From positions 248,001 through 312,000 of the forward strand of contig LQXN01000067.1 of assembly GCA_001648575.1 (NCBI GenBank): a stretch of 64,000 bases of DNA, given 5' to 3'. This DNA is from Sutcliffiella horikoshii DSM 8719. GTDB lineage: Bacteria; Bacillota; Bacilli; Bacillales; Bacillaceae_I. Positions within the stretch are counted from its first letter, which is position 1, and each line of letters begins with the position of its first letter. The notes under the pieces are model-generated. The model was given only the letters and a program-made list of their open reading frames with translations, was not told the origin of the DNA and did not search any database. Shown here in pieces: positions 18,464 through 27,604 of the stretch. The position numbers were made by a program, and so were the translations under genes.

Positions 18464-19120
18464 TTAAGATAATGGATGATAATCACGGCTCCTTATCATC
18501 ATTAATATGCCTTCATCAAATGAAAAAGTACCACTTTCCACTTCAAGTTCATTACTAATACATAGTGTGTCTCCGAAGCGAATATGCTTTTTTTCTAAAG
18601 GATATTTGAATCCGTTTAACGTGATGCCTTTCACATGGGGGGTGATTGGCATGAAAGAGACGAATGGAAAAGTTTCATTTTTGGTGATAGTGTAAGAACC
18701 TTCCCTTATGGCATATAGTTGGTTTTGAATATCATGTAATTCTATCTGTATATTTCTCTCAAGCCCTTTTAGCAAAAGTTGAATGTTCCCCAGAAAATGA
18801 TCTAATCTGCCACCAGTTCCTCCATAAATCCGGATAAGTTCCGGGTTTTGTTCAATGGCCCAATTGACAGCAATCTCTGTATCAGTTTCGTCTTTTTCAC
18901 TTGGAAAGATTTCGGCGTATGGAAGTTGTGCTTTTATGTCATGTAGTTCTTGGCTAGTAATCGAATCAAAGTCTCCGAAAGCTTTGGCTGGCTTTATATT
19001 TTGCTTTAATAGGTAGGAAACCCCTCGATCGACCCCAACCCATATCACGTTATCAGTTTGTGAATGTTCCAGCTTTGGAATCCGCTCTGTAGGTCCACCT
19101 GCGACAATATGTATAATCAA
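18464..19120 (-). CDS. thiN: Thiamine pyrophosphokinase
   Basis: Transfers pyrophosphate from ATP to thiamine, making the cofactor TPP. 218 residues with the catalytic-domain motifs GVDRG, FGDFDS and the acidic DETDTE, then GGTGGRLDH; the carboxyl third is the thiamine-binding beta domain. It starts at TTG 19120 with GGAG eight bases upstream. It lies between a small unknown gene with a terminator and spoVM, so it probably relies on read-through or a weak promoter of its own. Confidence 0.95.
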   Translation of the reverse strand: MIIHIVAGGPTERIPKLEHSQTDNVIWVGVDRGVSYLLKQNIKPAKAFGDFDSITSQELHDIKAQLPYAEIFPSEKDETDTEIAVNWAIEQNPELIRIYGGTGGRLDHFLGNIQLLLKGLERNIQIELHDIQNQLYAIREGSYTITKNETFPFVSFMPITPHVKGITLNGFKYPLEKKHIRFGDTLCISNELEVESGTFSFDEGILMMIRSRDYHPLS

Positions 19121-19166
19121 CTTCTTCTCTCCTTTTTCTTCTTTGGCTTTCTATAACAGCTTAACG

Positions 19167-19193
19167 TAAAAAAGCCTTCTTAAGGAAGACTTT
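19167..19193 (-). terminator. Intrinsic terminator after the 59-aa gene
   Basis: Minus-strand stem AGTCTTC / GAAGGCT (one T-G pair) with a five-base loop, followed by TTTTTT, beginning two bases after the stop at 19194. Confidence 0.8.
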
Positions 19194-19373
19194 TCACGTG
19201 CTGGAGGAGTCGTCATAATCATAGCGGAATCCGTCCAGGTTTTTATTTTCCACTGCTGAAAATTTTTTTAGCAGCTTTTCATACATATCAATTTCATTAT
19301 AATCGGTGCTATTGGACAATGCGGCATGCAACGCCTGTTCAAGAATCGCCTGGTCATCCTTCGAAATATTCAT
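19194..19373 (-). CDS. Hypothetical 59-aa acidic protein
   Basis: I do not recognise this protein. Starting at ATG 19373 (MNISKDDQAILEQALHAALS) it has 59 residues. It is soluble, acidic and predicted helical, with a tail rich in aspartate, tyrosine and serine (YDYDDSSST). GGAGG stands ten bases upstream and a terminator follows the stop directly, both signs of a real gene. It sits between rpe and thiN, where B. subtilis has no gene that I recall. It is probably the last gene of the rsgA-rpe transcript. No cysteines, no membrane segment. Confidence 0.7.
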   Translation of the reverse strand: MNISKDDQAILEQALHAALSNSTDYNEIDMYEKLLKKFSAVENKNLDGFRYDYDDSSST

Positions 19374-19427
19374 ATAACAAAGTCCTCCCGTCACATTTAC
19401 CACTAGCTTTCCGCATCATGAATGAAA

Positions 19428-20081
19428 TTATGACAAGTTGCTTCTGATGGAGGAGATTGCCTGCTTGCGATCTTCCTTATTGTATATGGCAGATCCTGCA
19501 ACCAGTACATTTGCACCTGCTTCTACACATAGCTTGGCAGTTTCAGGATTGACGCCTCCATCCACCTCGATGTCGATGGACAACCCTCTTTCCTGTACCA
19601 AGGAAGCCACTTGCTTAATTTTCGGCAGTACATCATGGATAAACGCTTGACCCCCAAATCCCGGGTTTACTGTCATCAACAAAACCAAGTCCACATCATT
19701 TAAAATAGGAATGATGTTTTCCACAGGTGTAGCCGGATTAATGACAACGCCAGCTTTTACGCCTTGTGACTTGATATGTTGGATGGTTCGGTGCAGATGG
19801 CGGCATGCCTCTACGTGCACCGATATGATGTCGGCTCCAGCTTTGGCAAAATCCTCGATGTATGCATCAGGATTTTCAATCATCAAATGGACGTCCAGTG
19901 GTAGTTTGGTGATAGGGCGTATTGCATCCACTATTAATGGCCCGATGGTGATATTAGGCACAAAATGTCCATCCATCACATCAATATGAATATAGTCTGC
20001 TCCTCCTTGTTCCACATCTAGAATGTCTTTACCTAAATTGGCAAAATCTGCACTTAGGATGGAAGGGGCGATTTTAATCAT
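19428..20081 (-). CDS. rpe: Ribulose-phosphate 3-epimerase
   Basis: Interconverts ribulose 5-phosphate and xylulose 5-phosphate in the pentose phosphate pathway. 217-residue TIM barrel opening [14 protein letters not shown], with [12 protein letters not shown] (metal-binding His and Asp), [14 protein letters not shown] and DGGVN at the barrel ends. GAGG lies nine bases before the ATG, three bases after the rsgA stop. Confidence 0.97.
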   Translation of the reverse strand: MIKIAPSILSADFANLGKDILDVEQGGADYIHIDVMDGHFVPNITIGPLIVDAIRPITKLPLDVHLMIENPDAYIEDFAKAGADIISVHVEACRHLHRTIQHIKSQGVKAGVVINPATPVENIIPILNDVDLVLLMTVNPGFGGQAFIHDVLPKIKQVASLVQERGLSIDIEVDGGVNPETAKLCVEAGANVLVAGSAIYNKEDRKQAISSIRSNLS

Positions 20082-20084
20082 ATT

Positions 20085-20963
20085 CTAGTACCTCGGCTTT
20101 CTATCTTTTATTTCTTCTACAAAGGAAACATAGTGCTTGTATCGGTATGATGCGATTTCTTCATTTTCGACAGCTTCCTTTATCGCACATTTAGGTTCTT
20201 TCAGGTGAGTGCAACCCCGGAACTTGCAGTCGTGGCTTTTCTCCACGAATTCTGGAAAACAATCCTTCACATCCTCCGCTTCCATTTCCAAAAACTCCAA
20301 AGAACTGAAGCCCGGAGTGTCTGCAACAAAACCATGGTTGATTTCCATCAATTCAACATGCCTTGTCGTATGCTTTCCACGTCCCAAATGGGAGGAGATG
20401 TTGTCTGTTTTCAGTTCAAGTTCCGGACGTAGCACGTTAAGCAAGGAAGATTTCCCCACACCGGATTGTCCGGCAATCACGGATGTCTTATCTTTCAGAT
20501 ACGGTAATATCTCCTTCAGTTGTTCTGGTTCCTTAGTGGAAGTCAGCAAAACCTCATACCCTACCGAACGATAATAATCGGCAAACCGGATCAGGTTAAC
20601 ATCTTCTTCAAGAAGATCCATCTTGGAGATGCAAATCAAAGGACTGACACCTTTGGATTCAATCAGCACAAGGAATCTATCCAACAGAACTGTACTGAAC
20701 TCAGGCTCTAATGCAGAAAAAACAAGGATCGCCTGGTCAATATTTGCTATCGGTGGTCTAACAAGCTCATTTTTGCGAGGCAATACGTCCATAATGTAGC
20801 CTTCTTGGTCGTTTTCCGCTTGAAATACAACGGAGTCCCCAACAAGAGGGGTTATCTTGTTTTTCCGGAAAACCCCTCTTCCTCTACATTGGGTTATATC
20901 GCCATCTGCAGTCAAAACATAATAAAAACCGCTCAATGCTTTGACAATCTTGCCTTCTGGCAT
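20085..20963 (-). CDS. rsgA: Ribosome small subunit biogenesis GTPase RsgA
   Basis: Circularly permuted GTPase that checks late 30S subunit maturation. It has an amino-terminal OB fold (1-70) and G motifs in the order SKMD (113-116), then GQSGVGKSS (165-173), then DTPGF. A carboxyl zinc knuckle uses C246, C251, H253 and C259. Length 292 (B. subtilis 298). It sits behind prkC-prpC, the conserved pairing; in B. subtilis this protein is phosphorylated by PrkC. Confidence 0.96.
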   Translation of the reverse strand: MPEGKIVKALSGFYYVLTADGDITQCRGRGVFRKNKITPLVGDSVVFQAENDQEGYIMDVLPRKNELVRPPIANIDQAILVFSALEPEFSTVLLDRFLVLIESKGVSPLICISKMDLLEEDVNLIRFADYYRSVGYEVLLTSTKEPEQLKEILPYLKDKTSVIAGQSGVGKSSLLNVLRPELELKTDNISSHLGRGKHTTRHVELMEINHGFVADTPGFSSLEFLEMEAEDVKDCFPEFVEKSHDCKFRGCTHLKEPKCAIKEAVENEEIASYRYKHYVSFVEEIKDRKPRY

Positions 20964-20982
20964 ACACTCACTCCTTAGATCA

Positions 20983-22956
20983 TTACTCTATATCATCATA
21001 ATCGACAGTCACATTCTCGATTTCTTCCCCATCCACGACAACCCTGTATTTCGCCTGCTGCTTATAGGCTACCGTGATCGTAAAACTAGTGATCAAATCA
21101 TCTGTAATGATGTAAGTTTCCGGTTCTTGGTCCATTGTGTTATTCAGATCCTCTATATATAGCTCGACGATCTGTTCAGCGCCTTCTTCTTCTGGGTCAT
21201 AGTTAACCTCTAGTGGGATATCCACCGATTTATCCGCAGGCTCTGGCCCATCCGAAACAATCAGTTTTATTGTATCCCCTTTTTTGACTTGGGAATCCGG
21301 AGCAGGTTCTTGTTTGATGATGTTCCCTTGTGACACGGAATCATTGTATTCATTTGTTATTTCAGGAACCAAGCCTAGTCTGGCAAGATGCCCTTGGGCA
21401 AAGTCGATGGAAGATCCCTGATAGTTGTCCAACTGGATGGGGCTTGACCCCTTGGAAACAACCAGGTTCACTTCTGTCTCCTCTGGGATGACCATCGTAC
21501 CCACTGAAGGTTCCTGGCGGATGACCCTTCCCTCCGGCACGTCATCAGAGTGAACTTCTTCTACGATAACTCTCTTGAACTTCTTATCATTCAGCCTTTG
21601 GCTAGCATCATCCACAGAAAGGTCTGTGTAGTCATCCATCTCCACTTCTTCTTTTCCAAGACTCCTGAATATGGTTATCGCTTTGCCTTCCTTCACCACA
21701 TCCCCTGCTTTTGGGAACGTCCTTATGACTTTACCTTTTTCGATGTCATCACTTGGTTCATCTTTTGGTTCGTCAAGAACAAAACCTAAGTCGATTAGCT
21801 CCCTGACAGCATCGTCGTATTCATAATCGGTAACGTCCGGTATAGTGACATCTTTAGGTAAAAGCATGGATGGAAGGATAGTAAATGCAGCAACTGCTCC
21901 TCCAATCAATAGAAAAAGGATAACTAAAAGGGCGATCACCCATTTTTTCTTCTTCTTTTTCTTTTGTTTCGAAGGTGGTGTGTCTTTCTCCTCTTTCACC
22001 TGTTTTTCCTCAGGTGGCCTGATTCTGGTTTCCTCATCATTCGTAATGTTTCCAAGACTGCCTTTTATTATCGGAATTGCCTTGGTAGCCTCATCATCAT
22101 CATCTGGGATGTTGAATTTAGGTTCATTCATGCGACCCGGCTCAAGTGCAGTCATCAAGTCCGACTGCATTTCATCAACAGATGCGAACCGATGAAACGG
22201 ATCCTTCGCCATTGCCTTCAATACCACATTCTCCATACTTTGCGGTAATGTAGGGTTCCAGCGTTTCGGAGAAGGTGTTTCCGACTGGAGGTGCTTTAAG
22301 GCAATGGATACGGCTGACTCCCCAGAAAACGGCAGTCTTCCTGTCAAAAGTTCGAACATGACGATTCCGAGTGCATATACATCCGATTTTTTCGTAGCCA
22401 AACTTCCCCTTGCCTGTTCAGGTGATAAATAATGAACAGATCCAAGAAGTGAATTTGTTTGGGTTATGGTGGTGGAACTAAGTGCCATGGCAATACCGAA
22501 ATCCGTCACTTTTACTGTCCCATAATCATCAACCAAAATATTCTGCGGCTTAATATCTCTATGGATAATCCCGTTTTCATGGGCATGGGAGATGGCAGAT
22601 GTCAGCTGATTCATGATTTCCACTGCATTATACTGTTCTACTGGAGCATATTGCTGAATGTATTGCTTTAACGTTTTCCCCTTGACGTGCTCCATCACGA
22701 TGTAATAAATATCATCCTCTTCGCCGATATCATATATGCTGACAATATTCGGGTGATCCAAGCTTGTTGCCGATTGTGCTTCCCGTCTGAAGCGGCGAAT
22801 AAATTCTTCATCGTTTGCAAAATCTAATCTTAATACCTTTACCGCGACATCACGGTCCAAAATCATATCATGTGCAAGGTAAACGTTCGCCATTCCCCCG
22901 CCACCGATGACTTCCAAAACCTTATAGCGATCATTTAATCTTTTACCTATTAACAC
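20983..22956 (-). CDS. prkC: PASTA-domain Ser/Thr protein kinase PrkC
   Basis: Membrane kinase that senses muropeptides or lipid II and phosphorylates translation and cell-wall proteins; it is linked to spore germination in B. subtilis. The cytosolic kinase domain has GGGGMANV (18-25), Lys40, HRD with Asp134 and DFG (152-154). A lysine-rich linker leads to one membrane helix (about 341-363). Outside follow about three PASTA repeats (370-575) and a carboxyl Ig-like domain. 657 residues. It begins at GTG 22956, seven bases from the prpC stop, and pairs with that phosphatase. Confidence 0.96.
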   Translation of the reverse strand: MLIGKRLNDRYKVLEVIGGGGMANVYLAHDMILDRDVAVKVLRLDFANDEEFIRRFRREAQSATSLDHPNIVSIYDIGEEDDIYYIVMEHVKGKTLKQYIQQYAPVEQYNAVEIMNQLTSAISHAHENGIIHRDIKPQNILVDDYGTVKVTDFGIAMALSSTTITQTNSLLGSVHYLSPEQARGSLATKKSDVYALGIVMFELLTGRLPFSGESAVSIALKHLQSETPSPKRWNPTLPQSMENVVLKAMAKDPFHRFASVDEMQSDLMTALEPGRMNEPKFNIPDDDDEATKAIPIIKGSLGNITNDEETRIRPPEEKQVKEEKDTPPSKQKKKKKKKWVIALLVILFLLIGGAVAAFTILPSMLLPKDVTIPDVTDYEYDDAVRELIDLGFVLDEPKDEPSDDIEKGKVIRTFPKAGDVVKEGKAITIFRSLGKEEVEMDDYTDLSVDDASQRLNDKKFKRVIVEEVHSDDVPEGRVIRQEPSVGTMVIPEETEVNLVVSKGSSPIQLDNYQGSSIDFAQGHLARLGLVPEITNEYNDSVSQGNIIKQEPAPDSQVKKGDTIKLIVSDGPEPADKSVDIPLEVNYDPEEEGAEQIVELYIEDLNNTMDQEPETYIITDDLITSFTITVAYKQQAKYRVVVDGEEIENVTVDYDDIE

Positions 22957-22962
22957 CTATAT

Positions 22963-23712
22963 TCACCCACTCCCAGCTTCGGAGACAGATAATTCCAAAA
23001 TGGCTACCGTTATATTATCTTCCCCACCGTAATGGTTGGCGCGTCTGATCAATTCCTCCGCCTTGGAAGATATAGCCTGGTTTCCATTGTTCATTACCTC
23101 GACAATCTCCCGGTCATTGACCTTATCAGTCAAACCATCTGAACATAGGAGAATATATCCAGGGTCATCATATGTAATCGTTTTTATATCAATTTTCACT
23201 GTTCCCTCTGTCCCTAAAGCTTGTAGTATAACATTTTTTCTAGGATGATGCTCGGCATCTTCTTTTGATATCTGTCCGGTTTTGACAAGCTCATTAACAA
23301 ATGTGTGATCCTCTGTTAATTGCTTGGCACCTTCTTCTGATATTAAATAGATTCTGCTATCGCCAACATGGGCGAGTGTAACAAAAGAATCCCCGATAAT
23401 TGCAGCAACGATCGTCGTTCCCATTCCCTGACATTCCTCATGGGAATTTGCATACTCAAAGAGAGACTGATTTGCCTGGAGAACAAATGTCTTCAACCAG
23501 ATTTCAGCAGGATCCGGGGAAGAGATTTTAGTAGTCTCCTCCCACATTTCCTTGATGTGGCTCACTGCTTTTTCACTTGCCACTTCACCTGCCTGATGGC
23601 CCCCCATGCCGTCACAAACCACTGCAAGCATAGTGCCGTCTTTATTAACAAAAATTCCCCCATTGTCTTCATTGTGTGAACGAACTCTCCCTCTATCTGT
23701 TAAAAAGACCAT
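22963..23712 (-). CDS. prpC: PP2C-type Ser/Thr phosphatase PrpC
   Basis: Metal-dependent PPM phosphatase that reverses PrkC phosphorylation. 249 residues with the PP2C motifs RSHNEDN, VVCDGMGGHQAGEVAS (metal-binding Asp and Gly), GMGTTIV, HVGDSR, LCSDGLTDKV and GGEDNITV. A GAGGTGA site formed by the end of rlmN serves the ATG at 23712. It lies next to prkC. Confidence 0.96.
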   Translation of the reverse strand: MVFLTDRGRVRSHNEDNGGIFVNKDGTMLAVVCDGMGGHQAGEVASEKAVSHIKEMWEETTKISSPDPAEIWLKTFVLQANQSLFEYANSHEECQGMGTTIVAAIIGDSFVTLAHVGDSRIYLISEEGAKQLTEDHTFVNELVKTGQISKEDAEHHPRKNVILQALGTEGTVKIDIKTITYDDPGYILLCSDGLTDKVNDREIVEVMNNGNQAISSKAEELIRRANHYGGEDNITVAILELSVSEAGSG

Positions 23713-23721
23713 TAACCACTG

Positions 23722-24813
23722 TCACCTCGTCTCTTCTTTCCGCTCCTTTGCACGCAGTTGACCGCATGCAGCATCTATGTCGTGGCCTTGCTCACGACGG
23801 ACTGTTACGTTAACCCCTAGATTTTTCAAGGTTTTCTCAAACAAATTGATTTGTTCTTTCGGTGTTCTCACATAATCACGCTCAGGTACATAGTTAACCG
23901 GAATCAAGTTGACATGGCATTTGATCCCTTTCAAGAGTACTGCCAATTCCTCAGCGTGTTCCACCTGGTCATTCACTCCACCAAACAGACCGTATTCAAA
24001 ACTTACTCTTCGTCCAGTCTTTTTGATGTAATAACGGATGGATTCCATTAAATCAGGAAGTTTATAAGCCCTGTTGATAGGCATCAATCTGGAACGTATC
24101 TCCGTATTTGGTGCATGTAGCGAGACCGCAAAGTTGATTTGCATATTTTCATCCGCGAATTTGTATATTTTTGGGATGATTCCACTTGTTGATACTGTAA
24201 TATGACGTGCGCCAATGTTCAGTGCTTTATCATGGTTGATGATCTTCAAGAAATCTAACATCTCATCAAAATTATCAAAAGGTTCCCCGATCCCCATGAT
24301 AACGACATGACTTACACGTTCTTCCATTTCATCCAAGGCCTGCTGAACCTTAACAACTTGTGCGACAATCTCACCTGCTTCAAGGTTGCGTTTCAGACCT
24401 CCAAGCGTAGAGGCACAGAATGTACAACCGATGCGACAGCCGACCTGTGTCGTCACACAGACGGAATTTCCGTATTCATGTTTCATGAGAACTGTTTCAA
24501 TGGAGTACCCATCATGCAGTTCAAAAAGGAATTTCATTGTTCCGTCAGAAGAAGTCTGCTGGATAATTGTTTTCAACGTTGTCAAAGCATAAGTTTCCTC
24601 AAGCTTTTCTCTGAGCCCTTTGGACAGATTCGACATTTCCTCAAACGATGTCACACGCTTTTGATACAGCCATTCAAAGATTTGAGTGGTTCTGAATTTT
24701 TTCTCTCCAATACTAAGTAACCATTCTTCCAATTCGTGCAATTGTAAAGAATAGATGGACGGTTTACGTGTTGCTTCCTCTAGCTTGATTTGTTCTTTTG
24801 TTTTTTGTTCCAT
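23722..24813 (-). CDS. rlmN: 23S rRNA (adenine-2503-C2)/tRNA methyltransferase RlmN
   Basis: Radical-SAM enzyme that methylates A2503 of 23S rRNA and A37 of some tRNAs. It has 363 residues, as in B. subtilis. The cluster motif CRIGCTFC is at 126-133; the conserved catalytic cysteine pair is C119 and a cysteine near the carboxyl end (DAACGQL). It starts four bases after the rsmB stop. Confidence 0.96.
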   Translation of the reverse strand: MEQKTKEQIKLEEATRKPSIYSLQLHELEEWLLSIGEKKFRTTQIFEWLYQKRVTSFEEMSNLSKGLREKLEETYALTTLKTIIQQTSSDGTMKFLFELHDGYSIETVLMKHEYGNSVCVTTQVGCRIGCTFCASTLGGLKRNLEAGEIVAQVVKVQQALDEMEERVSHVVIMGIGEPFDNFDEMLDFLKIINHDKALNIGARHITVSTSGIIPKIYKFADENMQINFAVSLHAPNTEIRSRLMPINRAYKLPDLMESIRYYIKKTGRRVSFEYGLFGGVNDQVEHAEELAVLLKGIKCHVNLIPVNYVPERDYVRTPKEQINLFEKTLKNLGVNVTVRREQGHDIDAACGQLRAKERKEETR

Positions 24814-24816
24814 CTT

Positions 24817-26154
24817 TTACACCTGCCTTTTAAGTCTAACAATAAAAAATCCATCCGTACCAAAATAGTGAGGCAATAGTTGTAGCATACCTTCTTTAAT
24901 ATAGCTGTTTAGCTTTTCTGGCAATAAATCTTTTATGTTGATATCTATTTCGAATTCCTTGTTGTCTTTTAGAAATGCTTGAACAACATCAGCATTTTCT
25001 TCTTTATCAATTGTACATGTACTATATACCAAAGTTCCACCTTTTTTTACAAGAGGTGCCACTTCTTTTAGTATAGCCAATTGTATGGAAGCTAATTGCT
25101 TGATGTCCTGCATGGATTTTGTATATTTAAGATCAGGCTTGCGGCGGATAACCCCGAAACCTGAACATGGTGCATCCACAAGCACCTTATCGAATTGTTC
25201 TTCTTTAAATATTTCTTTTGCTTTCCGGCTGTCAAGCGCCTGAGCTTCTATGTTGTTCAGCTGAAGGCGATCTGCCTGCTCTTTAATAAGTTTCACTTTG
25301 TGATCATGGAGATCTGTGGAAATAACCGTTCCCGTTCCTTTTAACAGTTCGGCAATATGGGTCGTTTTCCCCCCGGGGGCGGCACAGCTGTCATAGACCA
25401 TGTCGTTCTCTTCAATGCCGAGTGCTTTTGCGACAAGCATGGAACTTTCATCCTGTATGGTCATATACCCATTCTTATACGCATTGGAGTATGCCATATT
25501 TCCTTTTAGAGAAATGATGCTCTCTTCTGCCAACTCCCCTTTTTCCACACTAAAGCCTTGGTCGGTCAGCATTTTCAATACTTCTTCCACTTCCGCTTTT
25601 GCCGTATTGGCCCTTGCTGATTGATGCGGGGGAACAAGGTTCATTTCACACATTCTTTCCGTATCATGCACACCGTATTGTTCGACCCATTTTTCCACCA
25701 GCCATTTAGGGTGACTTGTCGCAATGGAAATGCGGTCAATATCGTCCTCCATATGTTCCAGATCTGGCACGCCATTACGTTGAATGGACCGTAGCACTCC
25801 GTTAACAACAGAAGCAACACCTTTGTGCCCCCTCTTCTTAGCAATCTCCACAGCTTCATAAATCGCCGCACGGGCAGGAACTTTGTCCAAATAGAGCATC
25901 TGATACAAGGTCAACTTCAATAAGACCTTCACCCAGTCTTGCAATTTCTTCTGTTTCTCTATATATGGTGTCAAATAATGATCGATAGTGATGGTCCTTT
26001 GAATGGTACCATATACGATTTCAGTGAAAAGCCCTGCATCTTTTTTGGACAGTTTACCGGAATCGAGGTAGTTATTTAACAGAAGATTACTGTAGGCTTG
26101 CTTTTTTTCCACATTCAGTAATGCTTCCAAGGCAAGTTCTCTTACATTTTTCAT
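24817..26154 (-). CDS. rsmB: 16S rRNA (cytosine-967-C5) methyltransferase RsmB
   Basis: SAM-dependent methyltransferase for C967 of 16S rRNA. The amino-terminal NusB-like RNA-binding domain (about 1-140) is followed by the Rossmann catalytic domain with CAAPGGKTTH, the DAPCSG motif and the second catalytic cysteine in YSTCT. 445 residues. It is tightly packed after fmt (one base gap). Confidence 0.96.
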   Translation of the reverse strand: MKNVRELALEALLNVEKKQAYSNLLLNNYLDSGKLSKKDAGLFTEIVYGTIQRTITIDHYLTPYIEKQKKLQDWVKVLLKLTLYQMLYLDKVPARAAIYEAVEIAKKRGHKGVASVVNGVLRSIQRNGVPDLEHMEDDIDRISIATSHPKWLVEKWVEQYGVHDTERMCEMNLVPPHQSARANTAKAEVEEVLKMLTDQGFSVEKGELAEESIISLKGNMAYSNAYKNGYMTIQDESSMLVAKALGIEENDMVYDSCAAPGGKTTHIAELLKGTGTVISTDLHDHKVKLIKEQADRLQLNNIEAQALDSRKAKEIFKEEQFDKVLVDAPCSGFGVIRRKPDLKYTKSMQDIKQLASIQLAILKEVAPLVKKGGTLVYSTCTIDKEENADVVQAFLKDNKEFEIDINIKDLLPEKLNSYIKEGMLQLLPHYFGTDGFFIVRLKRQV

Positions 26155-26155
26155 T

Positions 26156-27100
26156 TTAGTCTCCTAGCTTTGTGCCTGTTGATAAAGAGGCTCCTGCACC
26201 ATTTAAGTATTGTGTGCCAGTCATTCTCTTTTTACCAGCAAGCTGCAAATCTGTAATTTTAATACCTGTATTATTGCCTGTTTTTACAATGAATCCATCT
26301 TCTTCTATACCAATGATGGTTCCGGGCACCTCTTCCTTGGCTGCTTCTACTTTGACTCCCCACCAAACCTTCATCACTTGACCCTCCATCGTTGTATAGG
26401 CTACCGGCCAAGGGTGGAGGCCGCGAATATGATTATAGATCTCTTCGCCAGACTTATTCCAAACAATCTTTTCCTGCTCGCGCTTGATATTGGAAGCAAA
26501 GGTTGCTTCTTCATGATTCTGTCCGACAGCTACTATGCTTTTATCAAATAATTGCGGGAGAGTCGCGGAAAGCAGGTGGGACCCCGCAGCACTCAATTTA
26601 TCGTGCAAGGTTCCTACATGGTCATTTTCTTCTATCTTAACTTCCACATGTGTCAGCATATCTCCGGCATCAAGTTTTTCCACCATATACATGATCGTTA
26701 CACCAGTTTTTTCATGGCCCTGAATGATGGAATAATGGATTGGAGCTCCCCCTCTAAGTTTAGGGAGCAGGGAAGCATGTACATTAATGCAACCATATTC
26801 TGGAGCATCAAGTAACGGTTTAGGTAAAATCTGCCCAAATGCCGCCGTTACAATCAAATCTGGTTTCAAAGCAGTGATTTTTCCATATTCTGCTGTTTCT
26901 TTAATTTTTTCAGGCTGATACACAGGAATCTGATGTTTTTCCGCTTCCACTTTTACTGGCGGGGGCGTCAACACCTTTTTTCTCCCTTTTGGACGGTCAG
27001 GCTGGGTCACCACCGCAATCACATCATATCCATCTTTAATAATTTGTTGCAGGACCGGTACCGCAAAATCAGGTGTACCCATAAATACGATCTTCTTCAT
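26156..27100 (-). CDS. fmt: Methionyl-tRNA formyltransferase
   Basis: Formylates initiator Met-tRNA with 10-formyl-THF. 314 residues. The catalytic set is Asn106, His108 (in [15 protein letters not shown]) and Asp145; the opening [13 protein letters not shown] is typical, and a carboxyl OB-like tRNA-binding domain ends the protein. It follows def by five bases, so the enzymes that add and remove the formyl group are coupled. Confidence 0.97.
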   Translation of the reverse strand: MKKIVFMGTPDFAVPVLQQIIKDGYDVIAVVTQPDRPKGRKKVLTPPPVKVEAEKHQIPVYQPEKIKETAEYGKITALKPDLIVTAAFGQILPKPLLDAPEYGCINVHASLLPKLRGGAPIHYSIIQGHEKTGVTIMYMVEKLDAGDMLTHVEVKIEENDHVGTLHDKLSAAGSHLLSATLPQLFDKSIVAVGQNHEEATFASNIKREQEKIVWNKSGEEIYNHIRGLHPWPVAYTTMEGQVMKVWWGVKVEAAKEEVPGTIIGIEEDGFIVKTGNNTGIKITDLQLAGKKRMTGTQYLNGAGASLSTGTKLGD

Positions 27101-27105
27101 CTATA

Positions 27106-27585
27106 TCACCCTTCTACTTCCAACTCGTCTTCTTGAAAATATCTCAATACTTTAGATGTAAACAGGACCCCGTTTAAATGGTCGATTTCATGCTGGATGG
27201 CACGGGCGAGGAATCCCTTCGCCTCTAATTCAAACCATTTTCCTTTTCGATTTTGTGCACGCACTTTCACGAAATTGGACCGTTTTACTTCCCCATATAA
27301 ATCCGGGAAACTCAAACAGCCCTCAGGACCGACCTGTTCTCCCTCTTCTTCGATGATTTCAGGATTGATCAACTCGATCTTGCCATGGTTGTCATCGATA
27401 TCAACGATGGCGATCCTCTTGGCTATTCCGACTTGTGGCGCCGCTAGTCCGACCCCATCCGCTTCAAGCATCGTATCATACATATTGGTTAACAGTCGAA
27501 CTAACCTCTTATCGAAGACGGTAACCGCCTCACAGTTCTGCTCCAATACAGAAGCAGGATATTTAACAATATTTAAAATGGTCAA
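27106..27585 (-). CDS. def: Peptide deformylase
   Basis: Removes the formyl group from nascent proteins. 159 residues with the three family motifs GVGLAAPQVG, EGCLSFP (Cys90) and QHEIDHLNG (His132, Glu133, His136), which hold the catalytic metal. It lies between priA and fmt. Confidence 0.97.
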   Translation of the reverse strand: MTILNIVKYPASVLEQNCEAVTVFDKRLVRLLTNMYDTMLEADGVGLAAPQVGIAKRIAIVDIDDNHGKIELINPEIIEEEGEQVGPEGCLSFPDLYGEVKRSNFVKVRAQNRKGKWFELEAKGFLARAIQHEIDHLNGVLFTSKVLRYFQEDELEVEG

Positions 27586-27604
27586 TCTGATATACCTCCA
27601 TTTA

